This document shows, piece by piece, positions 11,991 to 24,569 of a stretch of 64,000 nt of DNA. The translations under genes were made by a program, and so were the position numbers. The stretch comes from Solea solea (Eukaryota; Chordata; Actinopteri; Pleuronectiformes; Soleidae). The notes under the pieces were generated by a model. The model searched no databases. It was not told where the DNA came from and worked only from the letters and a program-made list of their open reading frames with translations. Every line of letters begins with the position of its first letter. Position 1 is the stretch's first letter. The DNA is taken from assembly GCF_958295425.1 (NCBI RefSeq), contig NC_081146.1, positions 4,836,041 through 4,900,040 of the forward strand, read 5' to 3'.

Positions 11991-13481
11991 TCAGATTTGC
12001 AGGTCTGGAGCTCGCCTGCTGCTTGCGTTGCTCGCCATTGATGTTTTGCAGTTGGAGGAAGACGGTCTGGTGTTGCCCCTGGATCCTGAGATGGAGTCAT
12101 CAAGTGACTCTGGGGTGGAGGGCCGGCTTTGATGTTTGTCCTCCGACGGAGTGTGAGTGGAGGGAGGTCTGCTACTGACTGCTACGCCCCCATATGAATC
12201 TGTATCAGAGCTTTTACCCTCTAGCACCGTGAAGCATTTGAAAGAGCCACGAGCCATCCACGGTTTCCTTGAAGTGCTCACCGGCAGTGTGGGGAGGGAG
12301 GAAGTGTGATCTGCTTTCTGTGGGCATTTCAGAGAGTCTGGGCTCCCACTCTCACTGCTGTCTTTCTCACTGTGTGGGGGAAGATGTAAAACGTCCTTGC
12401 CCCCCTGCTTTGGGTTTATTAGCAAGTCACAGCACATTGAACAGGGCTCATCAGTAGTCGAGGTACAGTTGTGCTCTGGGGGGCTTTGAGTCGAACATCT
12501 GCAATCATCAGAGTCCTGCTGGGTGGCCTGCTCGCCCTGAAGAGGTAGACACGTTGAAGCTTTGATAAGGTTTGGGTACATAATTGTGTTCTGCACCGTC
12601 TCCATCAAGAGGTTGTAGTCACTGGGTGCAGAGGCAATTGTGGCCTTTCTGGCTCCACCTGTGTATATTTGCACAACAGACTCTTTTTTGTACTTCTTGG
12701 AAAACAAGTCATCCATTTCATCGCCTTCATCTCTCAAGTCAGCGTAGAAGTCCAAGATGGCCTTTTTGATGTTCTTGTAGCCCAGGTGCATGATCTCCAA
12801 GATGTTTAGGAAGAGGGAGATCGCAGCGATGCATTGCATGAACACCATGAAGACACTTTTCTCTGTTGGTCTGGAAACATAGCAGTCGACGACATTTGGA
12901 CAAGGATCCCGCTCACACTTGAAGAGTGGGTAGAGGTAAAAGCCATAAAGGAGATACTGGCCTGTCATGAAGGCCACTTCAACAACAGAGCGAGTGACGA
13001 TGTGAGCCACGTATGTGTGGAGCAGGGAGCCACTCAGAGGAGCTTTGTTGAGCTTCCTCTGATCAAGCAGCTTCATCTCACGCTCAATCCTCCTCCTCTC
13101 TTCTGCCAGCTCCACGTCGACCAGCTCCAGCTCCTTCCGCAGCAGGGCCTTCTTTTTATGCCGCACCTTCTCCAGAGCTCTGAGCCTGTAGAGCGCGTGG
13201 CCCATGTAAACCAGCGAGGGAGAGGACACAAATATGACCTGCAGCACCCAGTAGCGGATGAGGGAGATTGGGAAAGCCAGGTCATAGCACACGTTTTTGC
13301 ATCCAGGCTGCTCAGTGTTGCATATGAATTCAGCCTGCTCATCGTTCCACACATCCTCGGCTGCCACTCCGAGGACCAGCATGCGAAAGATGAACAAGAT
13401 GGTGAGCCAGATCTTGCCTACCATAGTGGAGTGGATGTGCACCTCCTCCAAAATCCCTCCAAGAAAGTTCCAGTCCCCCAT
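11991..13481 (-). CDS. gja9: Gap junction protein alpha 9 (connexin 58/59 type)
   Basis: A four-pass connexin; six form a hemichannel and two dock as a gap junction. A single uninterrupted 496-residue frame, as usual for connexin coding exons (human GJA9 is 515). The start is the ATG giving MGDWNFLGG at 13481; an in-frame GTG two codons upstream is not the start. The first extracellular loop has the C-x6-C-x3-C pattern ([12 protein letters not shown]). The second has [12 protein letters not shown] followed by SRPTEK. TM1-TM4 are clear, with a Lys/Glu/Arg-rich cytoplasmic loop between TM2 and TM3. A long Ser/Thr/Pro-rich tail ends in [13 protein letters not shown]. Assignment to gja9 rather than gja10 rests on synteny with mycbp and rhbdl2. 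A 5' non-coding exon is expected upstream but was not located. Confidence 0.95.
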   Translation of the reverse strand: MGDWNFLGGILEEVHIHSTMVGKIWLTILFIFRMLVLGVAAEDVWNDEQAEFICNTEQPGCKNVCYDLAFPISLIRYWVLQVIFVSSPSLVYMGHALYRLRALEKVRHKKKALLRKELELVDVELAEERRRIEREMKLLDQRKLNKAPLSGSLLHTYVAHIVTRSVVEVAFMTGQYLLYGFYLYPLFKCERDPCPNVVDCYVSRPTEKSVFMVFMQCIAAISLFLNILEIMHLGYKNIKKAILDFYADLRDEGDEMDDLFSKKYKKESVVQIYTGGARKATIASAPSDYNLLMETVQNTIMYPNLIKASTCLPLQGEQATQQDSDDCRCSTQSPPEHNCTSTTDEPCSMCCDLLINPKQGGKDVLHLPPHSEKDSSESGSPDSLKCPQKADHTSSLPTLPVSTSRKPWMARGSFKCFTVLEGKSSDTDSYGGVAVSSRPPSTHTPSEDKHQSRPSTPESLDDSISGSRGNTRPSSSNCKTSMASNASSRRAPDLQI

Positions 13482-13499
13482 CTTCACTCTGCCATTATG

Positions 13500-15850
13500 A
13501 CTGTCAGAGAGATGTCAACGAAAAGAAATGTAGTCAATCTTCTGAAATGGTTCAGAATTGATGGATTCAAGGTAAAACAGCAATGACTGAGAACTAGGCT
13601 AAGATTGCAAATAAAGGTTAACATTTAAGTTTGGGTACTGAACTCAAATATACTGGCTACCGTTCCATCATAATCATTTCAAATGAAATCAGCAAAGCAC
13701 AAAATAAAATTAACATTAAATCAAATTAAATGTTAAAAAGCAGTGTAATAATAATACGTAAACAATTTGTCACATTTGCAAAAAAAAAACATTTCCTAGT
13801 TTGAAGGGTTTGAACAGTTTTATCATCATCAGCACAGTTGTTGTATGTAAACCCGGGTGGAGCTGTGTGTAGTTTCCATTTACCTTGCAGCTGCATGGAC
13901 AGACTGTCGGTGGTGACTTAAATCTCCTCGGGTCATGCAGCCCTGAAGCGGTCACCAAAAAGTTTTTTAAAAATCGTTGACCCTGCGCGTCACCTAAACT
14001 TCAGTGACCCGCCTCTCCTTCACTGTTGCCAGAAACAAAGTGGCAACAAATCAACAGTGTTTGCAGGGAGGGGTGCCAACACTCGTCTGAGCCGAGAAAA
14101 TTCAATACCAACAGATTGTGATCTATCAGTTCACAGCCCCACAGAGATCAGTGATGGGGGTGTAACTGCTTTTAACACAATAATAACCTCAGTCTTAGCA
14201 GGTAAATACTGTCCTTTTTGACTGTGTCTGCCTCTTTTCAAAATAAATACTGATATTATTAACATCTCAGAGAGTGACTGCTGATCGTGGATTTTGGTCC
14301 CTCATTTAGGTGCATGAATTAGATTAGATTTAGATAGATTAGGCCAGATTGACAGCATAGAATATGCTTGGGCTCCATTATTTTCCCCACATGTAAATAA
14401 GAAGAGAAGGAAACACTGATGCTGTAAATAGAATCCCAACATTATTAATCCTGTGCAGTTATTTGCATAGGCCTCACAGGATCAATAGTTTTCTACTGTA
14501 GTGAAGTAATCAATGGGTCATCATGTCCGATTTCATACTCTGCTGCCCCTCTCTGGGTGTAATTAAGTCCATGTGCACTTGATGCATTATTTTAACACAT
14601 TTACACAGAATCAATGGCTTTGTGTCCTCGCTGGCTGCCAACTTCACTCAGCGTTAGTCTCATAAATGCATTTAATAAATAATTCTCCTGTTAAACTGAT
14701 CATGACAAACTCTGTGCAAGGCTGGGAAAGGTCGACAGGGAGATCCCAGCACAGCACGATTGATTCAAAGCGGTCCAGTGCATACGTAAGAGTGCAGAGG
14801 GTCACTCAGAGCTCAGGGTGACTGACTGGGAAAATCCCAGAGCTAATGTTTTCTCTTTTCTCTTCCGGTTACAGCAATCTGTTTTCCCTTGTACTTTAGC
14901 CTCAGTATCTGAAATGAGTGGAATTCACCAAAGATCATTGTCTCAGAATATACAGTCACATTCATTTATGGTCCACAGTTATTGTCTAATCTCTTTCTTG
15001 ATTCATTAATATGAATATACATTATTACATAATAACATAGTGCCAGTGATATGAGGATTATAATTAACAGACTTACGGAACATAAAATGCACTGCTATTT
15101 ATAACTTACATTTAGTTCTCACATTGCCCAGAATTGAATGTTTATTGTTCAAAGCTTTTAAAAGTTTATATTTCCAAGTATTAAAGAAAAACTTATACAG
15201 TTTTATGACTCATCATCATGTAACTTGTCAACAGGACGCGACTAAAACAATAACGGCATGAAGCAAAGTCCTGATGGTAGATCACTTCTTACAGTAACAG
15301 CAGAAAAGGGCAATACCGGCATGTTTTTGGAGATTCATCCCTGAGACTTCTGAGTAAACTCTTCATGTTAGTGCTGACCGATACATGTCTGAACAGATGT
15401 TTGATGTGATGACAGTCTGCACCATGTATAAGGCACGTGTTTAAGGAATACTGAAAATCCACAGCACATGAGTAACAACATGGACAGTAATTTTCTCTCA
15501 TAAAACAAAGTGGACATTTCACACTAAAGAAAAATAACATGAACTAGGACCAAGTGAGTTAAAAAACACACACACACACAAAAGGCAAGAGAAGAACATT
15601 ACATCATGATATAAAAATCAGTTAAGGCACATTATTAACATTATCTGAAATAAAATTTAAAAAAACATGCACATAGGGTGTGATGCTGCACATAAACAGC
15701 AGGGGGTGCCCTTTCACTTAAATAAAAGAACAAACTACATTCAGAATCTCTGAAAAGCTACTTTGCTTTAAACACATGAGTAAAATATAACTTCCTTAAT
15801 GACTCATATTGAGGAGGTTCCTCATAACTTAAAAGCTGAGGCTCTTTGCT
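13500..15850. other. gja9-rhbdl2 intergenic region and rhbdl2 3' UTR
   Basis: No coding exon is recognisable. It should contain the gja9 promoter and 5' UTR exon (toward 13.5-14.1 kb) and the rhbdl2 3' UTR (from 15852 downward). A short CA run lies near 15570. Confidence 0.5.
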
Positions 15851-15852
15851 TT

Positions 15853-18736
15853 TTACGGAGCCGGTGAGAGAAAGATATTGAAGAGCACGGCGAACAGAAC
15901 AAAGATCACATACGCCACTATACACAGCCAGAAACGTGGGTCCTTGAGTAGCTTCTTGTTGTAGGCACTGAAAAAGACGTAGCCGATGGTCATCCCCGCC
16001 ACAATTCCACCAAAGTGAGCCACAAAGGACACCTGAGAGGAGGGGGGATGAAGACAGATGAAGACAGGGCTTAGATTCAGCCTGAAGGCCTGATTTAAAC
16101 AACAAAGACCAACAACTTCTGTCATGTGACCTCCCAAAAAAGTTGCAGGACTGGTTCAACAGCCTACAACAAGTGAACGGGAGTGGGAAAGTGGAAGGAG
16201 CAGAGTTTTTAGAGTCAACAGGAAAGACATTTTGTCAAAGAGGAACATGGAACTGTGCACTTCTGTAGTGGGGGGGGGTTCAACATTTCTAAATGTGCTT
16301 TAGTGAGTTAAAAACAACTGTGCAGCATCTATTAGTGGAGCCCATACACACAGGTATGTTTCTGCATAATGTATCAAGTCCCAGCAAGAGCTGCTGATCT
16401 CATCTGTAGCCACAAGCAAACAAAGGCTTCACCAAACACTGTCATGGTGGGGGAGGTTATCTGCATTAACTGGGTCTTTCTCTGGAGGCTCTTTTGTTTT
16501 TCCTCTACGGTACAGAAATGATAATCCTACCTGTAAACCCTCTTCACTGGCCGCAAATCTTCTGTAGAAGGCAAATCCAAAATCTGTGCCCACTGAGGGG
16601 AGAAAAAAAAAACATGTTTCAAATGTTTCATTTTAAAGTTTTTAAAGTTAGAATATTTTTCAGAAAAAGGCCGAAATCACACAGGTGAACATACCGATTA
16701 TGACTATGACGAGGATACGGAACACTCCCAGGAGAGGAATCATCTCTCGGAAATTCTGTGAATTGAAACAGTAACAATTAAACTTTCAAAGAGCACACGT
16801 TAAATATAAGGTCTGAAAACAGAACAAATCAATTATTACAGGAAAATAACTACTGTATATAATGTGGGCTCCATAGAATCAATATGAACGGTTAATATGA
16901 CATTTATTCTGAAAACACACACATTCTTGCTAACACTGATGATTACTCCCTCCTTTAGTCCAAAACCCAAAGACTTACAGTTTACTTATATATACTTATG
17001 AATTTACTTATATATATACACATCATACAGTATATGATGTGTAAAAAGCATCACATTTCTATATGCAATAAACATTTTTACACACTTGTCAGGTCAGGGT
17101 TTTTTGACATGTGAGAGGTAGAGACACAGAGACTCACCCTCACTGAAAACATGGTTACAAGCAGGGACACAATGAAATACTGGTTTTACAACAAAAAAAA
17201 AGGCTAAATCATATCAAACCTATGCCAGATTAAGTCTATAATACAGTATATTAGTTTGCTGTTTCATCTAGCTGCAGGACAACTGTCAACACTCACTCTC
17301 TTACATCAAAGTCCATGCAGAAAACATGTTGGTGTCACTTTACTAAAACACATTTAAACTCACTGATGAAGGCAGTATGTTTTCTTATAATCAAGACAAG
17401 TAAAACAAAACATTTTCCAAACAGTGTGGTCATTCCTTTCCATAGAAATAGGGATTTCTATGGATTTAAAGAGTGTTGGAGTCATTTTGCCTCTCCAGGA
17501 CGTAACTCTCTTTCACTCTGTGTCAGCTGGGATTGGCTCCAGCCCCCTGTGACCCTCATGAGGAGGATAAAGTGCAGACATTTTGGCTAATGTAACATTT
17601 GTCTGGTATTTTAATGCAGAAATCATATGCTGCATGTAAACTTACCACTATCGCGTTCATAAAATAGCCTCCTATGAGGGCGTAAACGCCTCCAGACGCT
17701 CCCACCAACGCACTGCGGGGATCAAAGATGGAGCTGGCCAAAGAGCCTGAGGACAAAGATCCACAGAAATGACTCATTTCTGACATGATTTGCAAAATGA
17801 GTTCAATGTTTATTTGGTAAGACAGGAGGTCAGGAGGTTTCTTACCAGCCAGGACGCCGGCAAGGTAAACCATTCCCACTTCAAACCCTTTATGGACCAG
17901 TTCCAGTGGGATTCCCAGCAGCAGCTGCATCAGCAGGTTACCAACAATGTGCTCCACACTGTGCAGGCAGAGGTGTGGACTGATGAGTGACTGTTATACA
18001 TACATACACTTTCATCTTTAGAAAGACAGCGTCTCAGTCCCTGGGCATGTTAGTGTTGGTAGTGCTTTTTAAAGGGATACTTAATGAAGTGAGGTTGTAA
18101 GAGAACCAGACTGAGACACGGATGCTCTGCCTGCTTGAGCCTGCAGTGCCTTAAGAATATATCTGCTGCTTTATCTGTCTGTTAGATGACCTTCTCTGAC
18201 TTTATGAAACACTCACTCCCCACACTAAAGTCCATCACACAGCACAGACGGGCTGTTGCTCCATCAGTGACTTCAAATGTGTTATTTAGTAACTGAGCTG
18301 GGCCACATTTTCAAACCAAATTTAAGATTTAAAACCAGCACAAATGCATGAAAGGCCTGTAAAAAAATGCATAAAAATAATAAAATAACTGTGCAGGGAA
18401 CAGAATCTGTGGCAGTAGCAGTAATGTTTTTCACTTTGAAATAAAAACATTTTGCTCCTAAACAAAAAATGTCACAGTTTTTCTTGTTTGTCATATTAAA
18501 CCCAGGTGCATAAAATCAAAAAGGTGCACAATATTAGCAACAGCATTTATTTCTCTGAATTACGATAAATATTTGTTCCATACAATCCACGCATGGAGGT
18601 AGACTATTAGGTTCCTTGGTCCAAACAAGCTACAGACACTGATTTTCTCTGTGGACTTTGGTGTGGGAGAGTGAGCAGTTTACAAACCTCAGTTTTCCAG
18701 TCATATATATATATATATATATATCTATATATATAT

Positions 18737-18811
<75 letters not shown>

Positions 18812-21354
18812 TATATATAGATATATATATATCTATATATAGATATATATATATAGACACTGAAGTCATGCAGGTCTGGTTTGAAACTCTGGATTGATTG
18901 TTGGGTTTCTGTGTCCACACAGCCCTAAATAAAGTCTGATCTGAGTCTGAATCAGCCTGGTAAACTCAATGAAACCACAAAATGAGCCACAGAAATGAAT
19001 CACCACCTCTGACAGCATCAAAACAAACCCCTGGAAAGATCATGAGCTTCATCGGGCTGCTGTTTACCACACATTATCAGTGTGTGTGTGGGAATTTGAC
19101 CACTCGTTACACTCACTCATCACCAACAAGTCCCGCCCAGTCTTACCCAGCGTGGACAAACATGTAGGAGACGAATCGCCATGCTTCCTCTCTTCTCTCA
19201 GGTTTGTAGGTTAAGGGGCTTTTCCAGATGCCTTGCTCCAGGGTCACCCACTGTTTCTGAGGCTTCCACACAGCGTAGTAGATAAACACTGCCAGCTGAT
19301 GATCAACAGAGAGAGGACACAAAAATACGGCAGAAAATTACCTAAAAACTCTGTATAAAATGTCATAAGGAAAGAGGAGGGAAGGCTCAATTCCAAACAG
19401 CTGCAAAAACAGCGACAGGAGTGAATTAGTTCTACAGATGTTGAGGGCACACTTTATCAAAACAAGTATCCCACTGAGTGAAACGCCGAGAAAGTCCCAG
19501 AGTGATGGCACAGAGCAGTTCAGACGTCTGAATGCTTGTGTTTGTATAGATTTAAAACTAAAGCAACAGTGAGTTTCTCTGCGTAAATAAATATCCTTGC
19601 AAATTATCTGCACAGGCATTCAAATGCAGTGACACTGGACATCTGTGAAATACAGAGAGGGAACTGTTCACTCCCAAGTATGAATAGTTCATGTGAAGAA
19701 GAAACTAAATGTCCCTGTGAAATGACAGACTTCAACTGAGTCATTAACAGAGTGAACTTTGGCTAAAAAATATTGCAAACAATTTAAAACATTTTAACCA
19801 CGTTAATTCATAAATCTGGACTCATCTTATTTTAACCATATAAAAAGGGCCAGAAAATGTGCTGTGGGTAAGTAGCTTTTGCCCATTTTTCCAGAATAAT
19901 GTTCAATATCTGTCAGTTATTTACAATTTGCTGAAAAAACTGCAGAAAAATGCTTCATTAAAACACTGTAGTTGTACATGAACACCAGAACAGTATAAAA
20001 CATATTTAAAATAACATGCGTTTGAGTCTTTGTCTCCATTTTTGTGAATATTTAAAAAAAAAAAAGGGTTAATATCAGTGGTCAATATGAAGCACACTAA
20101 CAGCAGCTGTTTTTATGTCAGTGTTGGATTACTGTGATGGGAATTATAAAGCCACTGCCCCCTTATGGAATCTAATGTAATTTAAATCACACACTTTTGA
20201 TGTATTACTTCATTTAAATGTATTTATTTTCAACATGTTTACATAGAATTTAAGTCTAAGTCTAAAGGAAAAGAAAAACGAATGGAAATAAATACTGAAA
20301 GCAGTGCCATCACGGCCCACACTTTGAGATTCACTGCTGTAAGTAATATGCAACACAAAGGAAACACAATATGTCAGGTGCAAATAGTGCATTTATAAAT
20401 ACACTCACAGTAAAGTGACCACAGGCTATTTTTGAACATTGCTTCAAAAATAAAAGCAAACTTTGCACAGATTGTTTAACATACAGGAAACTGTTAACAC
20501 ATTCCTGGTGGGATTGACTTTAAGTCATTATACATGACATGCAGGGGGTCAGGCATGCGATTTAGGGCCCCTCCCTTTTAAGCCATAGTCATGGGGAATA
20601 TTAGGTCACAGCATCGTTCACCATTTTCAACCACGTCTTCCACTGAAGCTGCATATTCCATGAGATGTGTTTATTTCCCTGGACGAGACACTGTGGCTTC
20701 CTGTTAACACACTGAGGGAGAATATTTGTAAATCCCACCAGAGCTGCTTTTTACCAAAAGCTATTACTCATGAAAACTAATGTTGTCACGGACACCATGA
20801 CGACCGCCTGCACTTTACTGCACGCGGTGAATTGGGACATTCAGTGGAGGTGGCAGGAGGTGCCAGAAGACACAGAGAGAAATGTGAAAGACAAGCACGA
20901 GCATGTTGAAGCGTTTAGATTCTCAAAAGACTGGAGCTACAAACCAGTCAAATGAGTGTTCTAATTTTACCATATTCCACCCATTCTTCAAAAACCTCAC
21001 CTCAACATCTGCTAAATACAACCACAGCTAATCCATACCATAATTAACAGCATAGAATGTGGGCTGCATGCTGTATAATTACATCACAGAATCCATACAG
21101 CATGTGTGTCAAGGCAGACCTACCTCTGCGATACTGATGAGGATGATGAAGATGGGCGGGGGACAGCAGTTGGTACGGCCCAGGTACTTGCTACGCAGGT
21201 CTTCTGGAAGCATCCACTTTGAGACGGTCTGCTGGAACCTCTCACAGCATCCTGGCTTCTTGCCGCCGTCAGGCTGGTCTTCTTCAGTCCCCCACTGTCT
21301 CCCATCTCTGTCCACAGGAAGTGGCTCCTGCTGCTCCACGTTAATGTCGTCCAT
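15853..21354 (-). CDS. rhbdl2: Rhomboid-like intramembrane serine protease 2
   Basis: A plasma-membrane rhomboid protease that cleaves single-pass proteins such as EGF, thrombomodulin and ephrin-B. Seven coding exons: 21124-21354, 19147-19295, 17846-17958, 17646-17746, 16695-16755, 16531-16592 and 15853-16032, with consistent phase. They total 298 residues (human 303). The catalytic serine is in GASGG (about Ser182, exon 5). The catalytic histidine is in VSFVAHFGG (about His245, last exon). The conserved L1-loop region reads [12 protein letters not shown], followed by the HIVGN motif. N-terminal landmarks are [12 protein letters not shown] and [17 protein letters not shown]. The coding exon starts at an acceptor at 21367, 13 bases before the ATG. 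A GTGAGT donor after 23400 marks a likely 5' UTR exon. Confidence 0.96.
17505..17580 (+). repeat. Dispersed repeat fragment (family copy 1)
   Basis: It contains GCTGGGATTGGCTCCAGCCC, then a CCTGTGACCCTCATGAGGA-type stretch and GATAAAG. Related copies lie at 56915-57004 (same strand) and 61137-61325 (opposite strand). This is a very common teleost repeat tail; the source element is not named here. Confidence 0.65.
18187..18690. repeat. Repeat with inverted internal arms, copy A
   Basis: CACTCCCCACACTAAAGTCCA near 18216 is matched in inverted orientation by TGGACTTTGGTGTGGGAGAGTG near 18654. The same pair of arms occurs at about 21760-22035 (copy B). The inner left parts also match between copies (the CTCCATCAGTGACTTCAAAT type sequence). 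A MITE-like element is likely, but its ends are not defined. Confidence 0.5.
18702..18855. repeat. (TA)n microsatellite
   Basis: About 150 bases of TA dinucleotides with a few TC and GA interruptions in an rhbdl2 intron. It yields long spurious Ile/Tyr open frames, which are not genes. Confidence 0.97.
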
Positions 21355-21404
21355 CACTGCTGAAGACCTGCACAACGGAGTCTGACTTCAAGCATATGAC
21401 GATA

Positions 21405-21490
21405 ACATAACATGGACGTAAAATGTCAGAGCCAGGAATTGAACCCACACACTTCCAGTTGAAAGACAACTCACCCTACTACTGAGCTTA
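21405..21490 (-). mobile_element. tRNA-derived SINE head
   Basis: Minus-strand reading gives AGCTCAGTAGTAGGGTGAGT (A-box-like) and GGGTTCAATTCCTGGCTCTG (B-box-like), about 30 bases apart. Short paired arms GTTG/CAAC sit where an anticodon stem would be. It lies just upstream of the rhbdl2 start exon. It is degenerate, so it is a SINE head or tRNA relic rather than a working tRNA gene. Confidence 0.6.
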
Positions 21491-21759
21491 CGTACAGCAA
21501 ATGCCATATACTTTAAGACTTTCACTTTAGTAATATTATAATAAGTGACTTCAACTTCTACCACAGTCATTTTCTGTAAAGTATCCCTTTAAGGTACTTT
21601 ATACCTTAAGGGTACTGTCACCATGAATCATCCAGCCCTGGAAAAACTGATTTTAGCCCCTTAAGGCTTACCTTACCTAACAGAATCTATGCCTTGTTAA
21701 GTGTACAATATGTTTGCCACGTTATTTTCACTGTCAATAGTCGGCCTTTTCCTAATGGA

Positions 21760-22035
21760 AACTGAAATATGTGTTCCTCTGTAAAACATCCACTCCCCAC
21801 ACCAAAGTCCACAGATAAAATCAATGATTTCACATCACAGGAGACACAGGAGCTGTTGATTCCCTGCTGCCTCCATCAGTCACTTTAAATGTGTTATTTC
21901 GGCATCTGAAATCCATCCAAGAGATTTACCTAAGTCACACAAACTTACCAAATGAGGCAGGAGTCGACCTGCAGCTCCTACAATTAAAAACGCTGATTTT
22001 CTCTATGGACTTTGGTGGAGGGGAGTGAGTATTTT
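21760..22035. repeat. Repeat with inverted internal arms, copy B
   Basis: CACTCCCCACACCAAAGTCC near 21790 pairs with TGGACTTTGGTGGAGGGGAG near 22004. It is similar to copy A at 18187-18690. Confidence 0.5.
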
Positions 22036-22559
22036 TAATGCATCACAGACATAGTGAGGCGTACATGTGTATAGGATGAGCCTTCTGTTTATAAGCTAAA
22101 AACCTCTTTTCCCTTGCGTCTCTGCAAATTTCAGTTGTTAAAAGTTTTACGTCACTTAAGCATCTACTTTTATTATACTTTTATTTTTTTTAGAATTGTG
22201 GTACATTTCACTTCTTCTATATTAGTTTTAGCTAATTATAGTTACAAGTTATTTACACATAAAAATGCCAAACATGGTCAGTAATTAAGATGTGATTTAC
22301 ATCACAAGGACTCTTAGTTTCACCAAGAATAGATTCAATATAAAAATGTTGTTTACATGTGAATGTGTCAGTAGAAGCAATCCAGTATTATAATACTGTG
22401 TCATGACATAAGAAAGCACTCTGCAAACATTTTGTTGGTTGAAATATTAAATAAGATCACATTTTTCTTGTTATTTCATTCTATATTCTTTTAGGCTGAC
22501 TCGTGCCATGTCCAGATAATGTTTCCTCCCAACAACAGTTGTATTCTTTGATAAATACC

Positions 22560-22820
22560 TAGATTTATAGCTCCGCCAAACACAAATATGATGGCTTCAG
22601 ACATTCTGAATCCTTAATTTACAGTTATAAAGTGAATTCATCTTAAATAATCCATGAAACATGTGTGGTATACATTAGAAAAAAGAAAATACCTGAAGAA
22701 TAGTAAATAAAGATCAAACAACTGAACATATTAAAGCGCAAACTAAACCTACAGTGCCATTTATATTTACCATGTTGTACATATTATGGCTTCACACTGT
22801 TTACATTGTATATATTATTT
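22560..22820. repeat. Diverged direct repeat, copy 1
   Basis: The best segment, about 22739-22819, matches 24672-24760 almost base for base (ACAGTGCCATTTATATTTAC and onward). Looser similarity extends leftward to about 22560. The two copies lie about 1.94 kb apart, either side of the rhbdl2 5' region and the tRNA gene. Confidence 0.75.
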
Positions 22821-23250
22821 TTGATTCAGTAAAATAGATTTCAAAATATCATTAATCAAACGGGTAGTAGTATTCAGGAGGTGACATTAAACGTACTTCA
22901 GGAAATATAACAGTATCACAATGTAACTGTTCTAATGTTAAAGCACAACACTGAAACAAGTGAAACATGGAACTATACTATACTATAATATACTACTAAA
23001 ATAATACATTAAAAATAGAATATGATACTTGGATGTATACATGGTGTTTGTATTTATCTGTTTTTAATATTTGAATTACCTGTTCATGTATGTTTTCTGC
23101 TTTTTTTGTGAAACACTTTGTGAATTTTGTTCCAGTGTTAAATACTCTTATTATTATCATTATTGTTCACCACTGCCTTTTCCAAGTAAAATAGTAGTAG
23201 TAAACTGAATATAGAGCAGGCAGTTTCCTGTTTACAGGGCGTTGGTGGTC

Positions 23251-23268
23251 TATCTGTCTGTCTGTCTA

Positions 23269-23299
<31 letters not shown>

Positions 23300-23307
23300 G
23301 TCTGTCT
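23251..23307. repeat. (TCTG)n/(TCTA)n microsatellite
   Basis: Tetranucleotide array of TCTG units with a few TCTA units. Confidence 0.95.
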
Positions 23308-23399
23308 CAGAGAGATTCTTCCCTACACTGTTAATGTAACTCCAACATTTGAACTGGAACAGAAACAGAAAGACCCATTAATAAGTTGGTCTCACTCAC

Positions 23400-23560
23400 C
23401 CGAACCTTCAACAGCAGGAAGCGTGCAGAACAGAAGAGTGTGGACGATCCCAAACGCATATATGATATAAAACCACTGTGGATTTGACTGAATGAAAGCC
23501 ACAGAGCTCAGAGTGCACGTGTCCACAGACTGTATCTTTGTTCAAAAACTTCTCTTTTCA
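23400..23560 (-). other. Probable rhbdl2 5' UTR exon (5' end approximate)
   Basis: A strong donor, TTCGG followed by GTGAGT on the minus strand, falls after base 23400. It would splice to the acceptor CAG at 21368-21370 just ahead of the rhbdl2 start codon. The upstream end is a guess and lies between about 23.5 and 23.85 kb. No coding potential is claimed. Confidence 0.45.
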
Positions 23561-23915
23561 ACACCGTTCCTCCATGTTTGCACACAGCACGCAGCCTCAC
23601 CGTCCCTGTGAGATCGGAAGAAAAGACAACACACTCACGCGCGCGTTTGGGGATAATTATAGCTCAGCCATTGCTTTTTCCTGCAGGAAACGACGTCCTT
23701 CCTCCGCACAAACAAACCTCAGCCGCTTTTAGAAACACAAAGCCACAAGCTTTCAGGCCCGTCTGTGGAATATGAAGTCGGTCTGCAGCCCGAAACACAA
23801 CCACGACACAGAACAAGCCTACCTGGTTCCTCCCAGTGCCACACCTGAGATCCGTGACGTCACAGACAAACACCCTTTTATCCTGCCCCTCACATTTCTT
23901 CTCCCCCTCAGCATC

Positions 23916-23923
23916 CACACACA

Positions 23924-23954
<31 letters not shown>

Positions 23955-23955
23955 G
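23916..23955. repeat. (CA)n(GA)n microsatellite
   Basis: A CA run followed directly by a GA run. Confidence 0.95.
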
Positions 23956-24231
23956 AAACAAGGCAGTGAATACTGTGTCATACTCAAAATCCAGCAGATT
24001 AAATTCAGCTGACACTCAAGAGTCACTGTAATTGTAACCCTGTATTACCGTACATTCACCGCCAGGAGGCACTAGAGCACGTGTTTTCAGAGTGATGTTA
24101 ATGAGCCAGAGTTAAATAATATCATGTTGGATAAATGTCCAGATTATTTGTCATGTCTTCATGTGACGCAGTGTCACCGAGAATATATGATGATGTGAGG
24201 ACGAATTTCCCTATGTTTTCACATATAGTAT

Positions 24232-24305
24232 GGCCGGTTAGCTCAGTTGGTTAGAGCGTGGTGCTAATAACGCCAAGGTCGCGGGTTCGATCCCCGTACG
24301 GGCCA
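24232..24305 (+). tRNA. tRNA-Ile (anticodon AAU)
   Basis: A 74-base sequence that folds as a full tRNA. The D arm contains TAGCTCAGTTGGTTAGAGC (A box). The anticodon loop is CTAATAA with anticodon AAT. The T arm is GCGGGTTCGATCCCCGT (B box), and the discriminator is A. It appears identical or nearly so to the mammalian tRNA-Ile-AAU sequence, including the G5-G68 apposition in the acceptor stem. There is no intron. It stands alone between rhbdl2 and akirin1. No T4 run follows for more than 100 bases; a TTGTTT at about 24316-24321 may serve as a weak Pol III terminator. Confidence 0.95.
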
Positions 24306-24569
24306 AGATACACTATTGTTTACTAGCGGCTTCTGTGTGGACAATTGTGCCGTTGAAAATTAATCAGCGGGAACAGAAAATTGTTTGAAAAACATAGGAA
24401 TATCTGTGTGACATTATGATTACTTATTATTTTTGAATGTATAAACATGACAGACATGTCAGGATATGAAATGCAAATATGATCTAATATTGCATTTTCT
24501 TTCTATAACAGTAGAAAACAGACATTTTATGTCGGTGCTTTTGGATCTATGAAGTACATCCATTCACTC

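Noticed and set aside
11985..13487. gja9 start two codons earlier (13487)
   Set aside because: That codon is GTG; connexins start at the ATG of MGDW, which is at 13481.
12834..13586. 250-codon plus-strand open frame
   Set aside because: It lies antisense to the conserved gja9 coding exon and has no family features; it is a shadow of that exon.
18607..18920. Minus-strand frames rich in Ile and Tyr
   Set aside because: They are produced by the (TA)n tract and are not proteins.
24232..24305. The tRNA as a SINE head or pseudogene
   Set aside because: All arms and both internal promoter boxes are intact, and no SINE body follows it.
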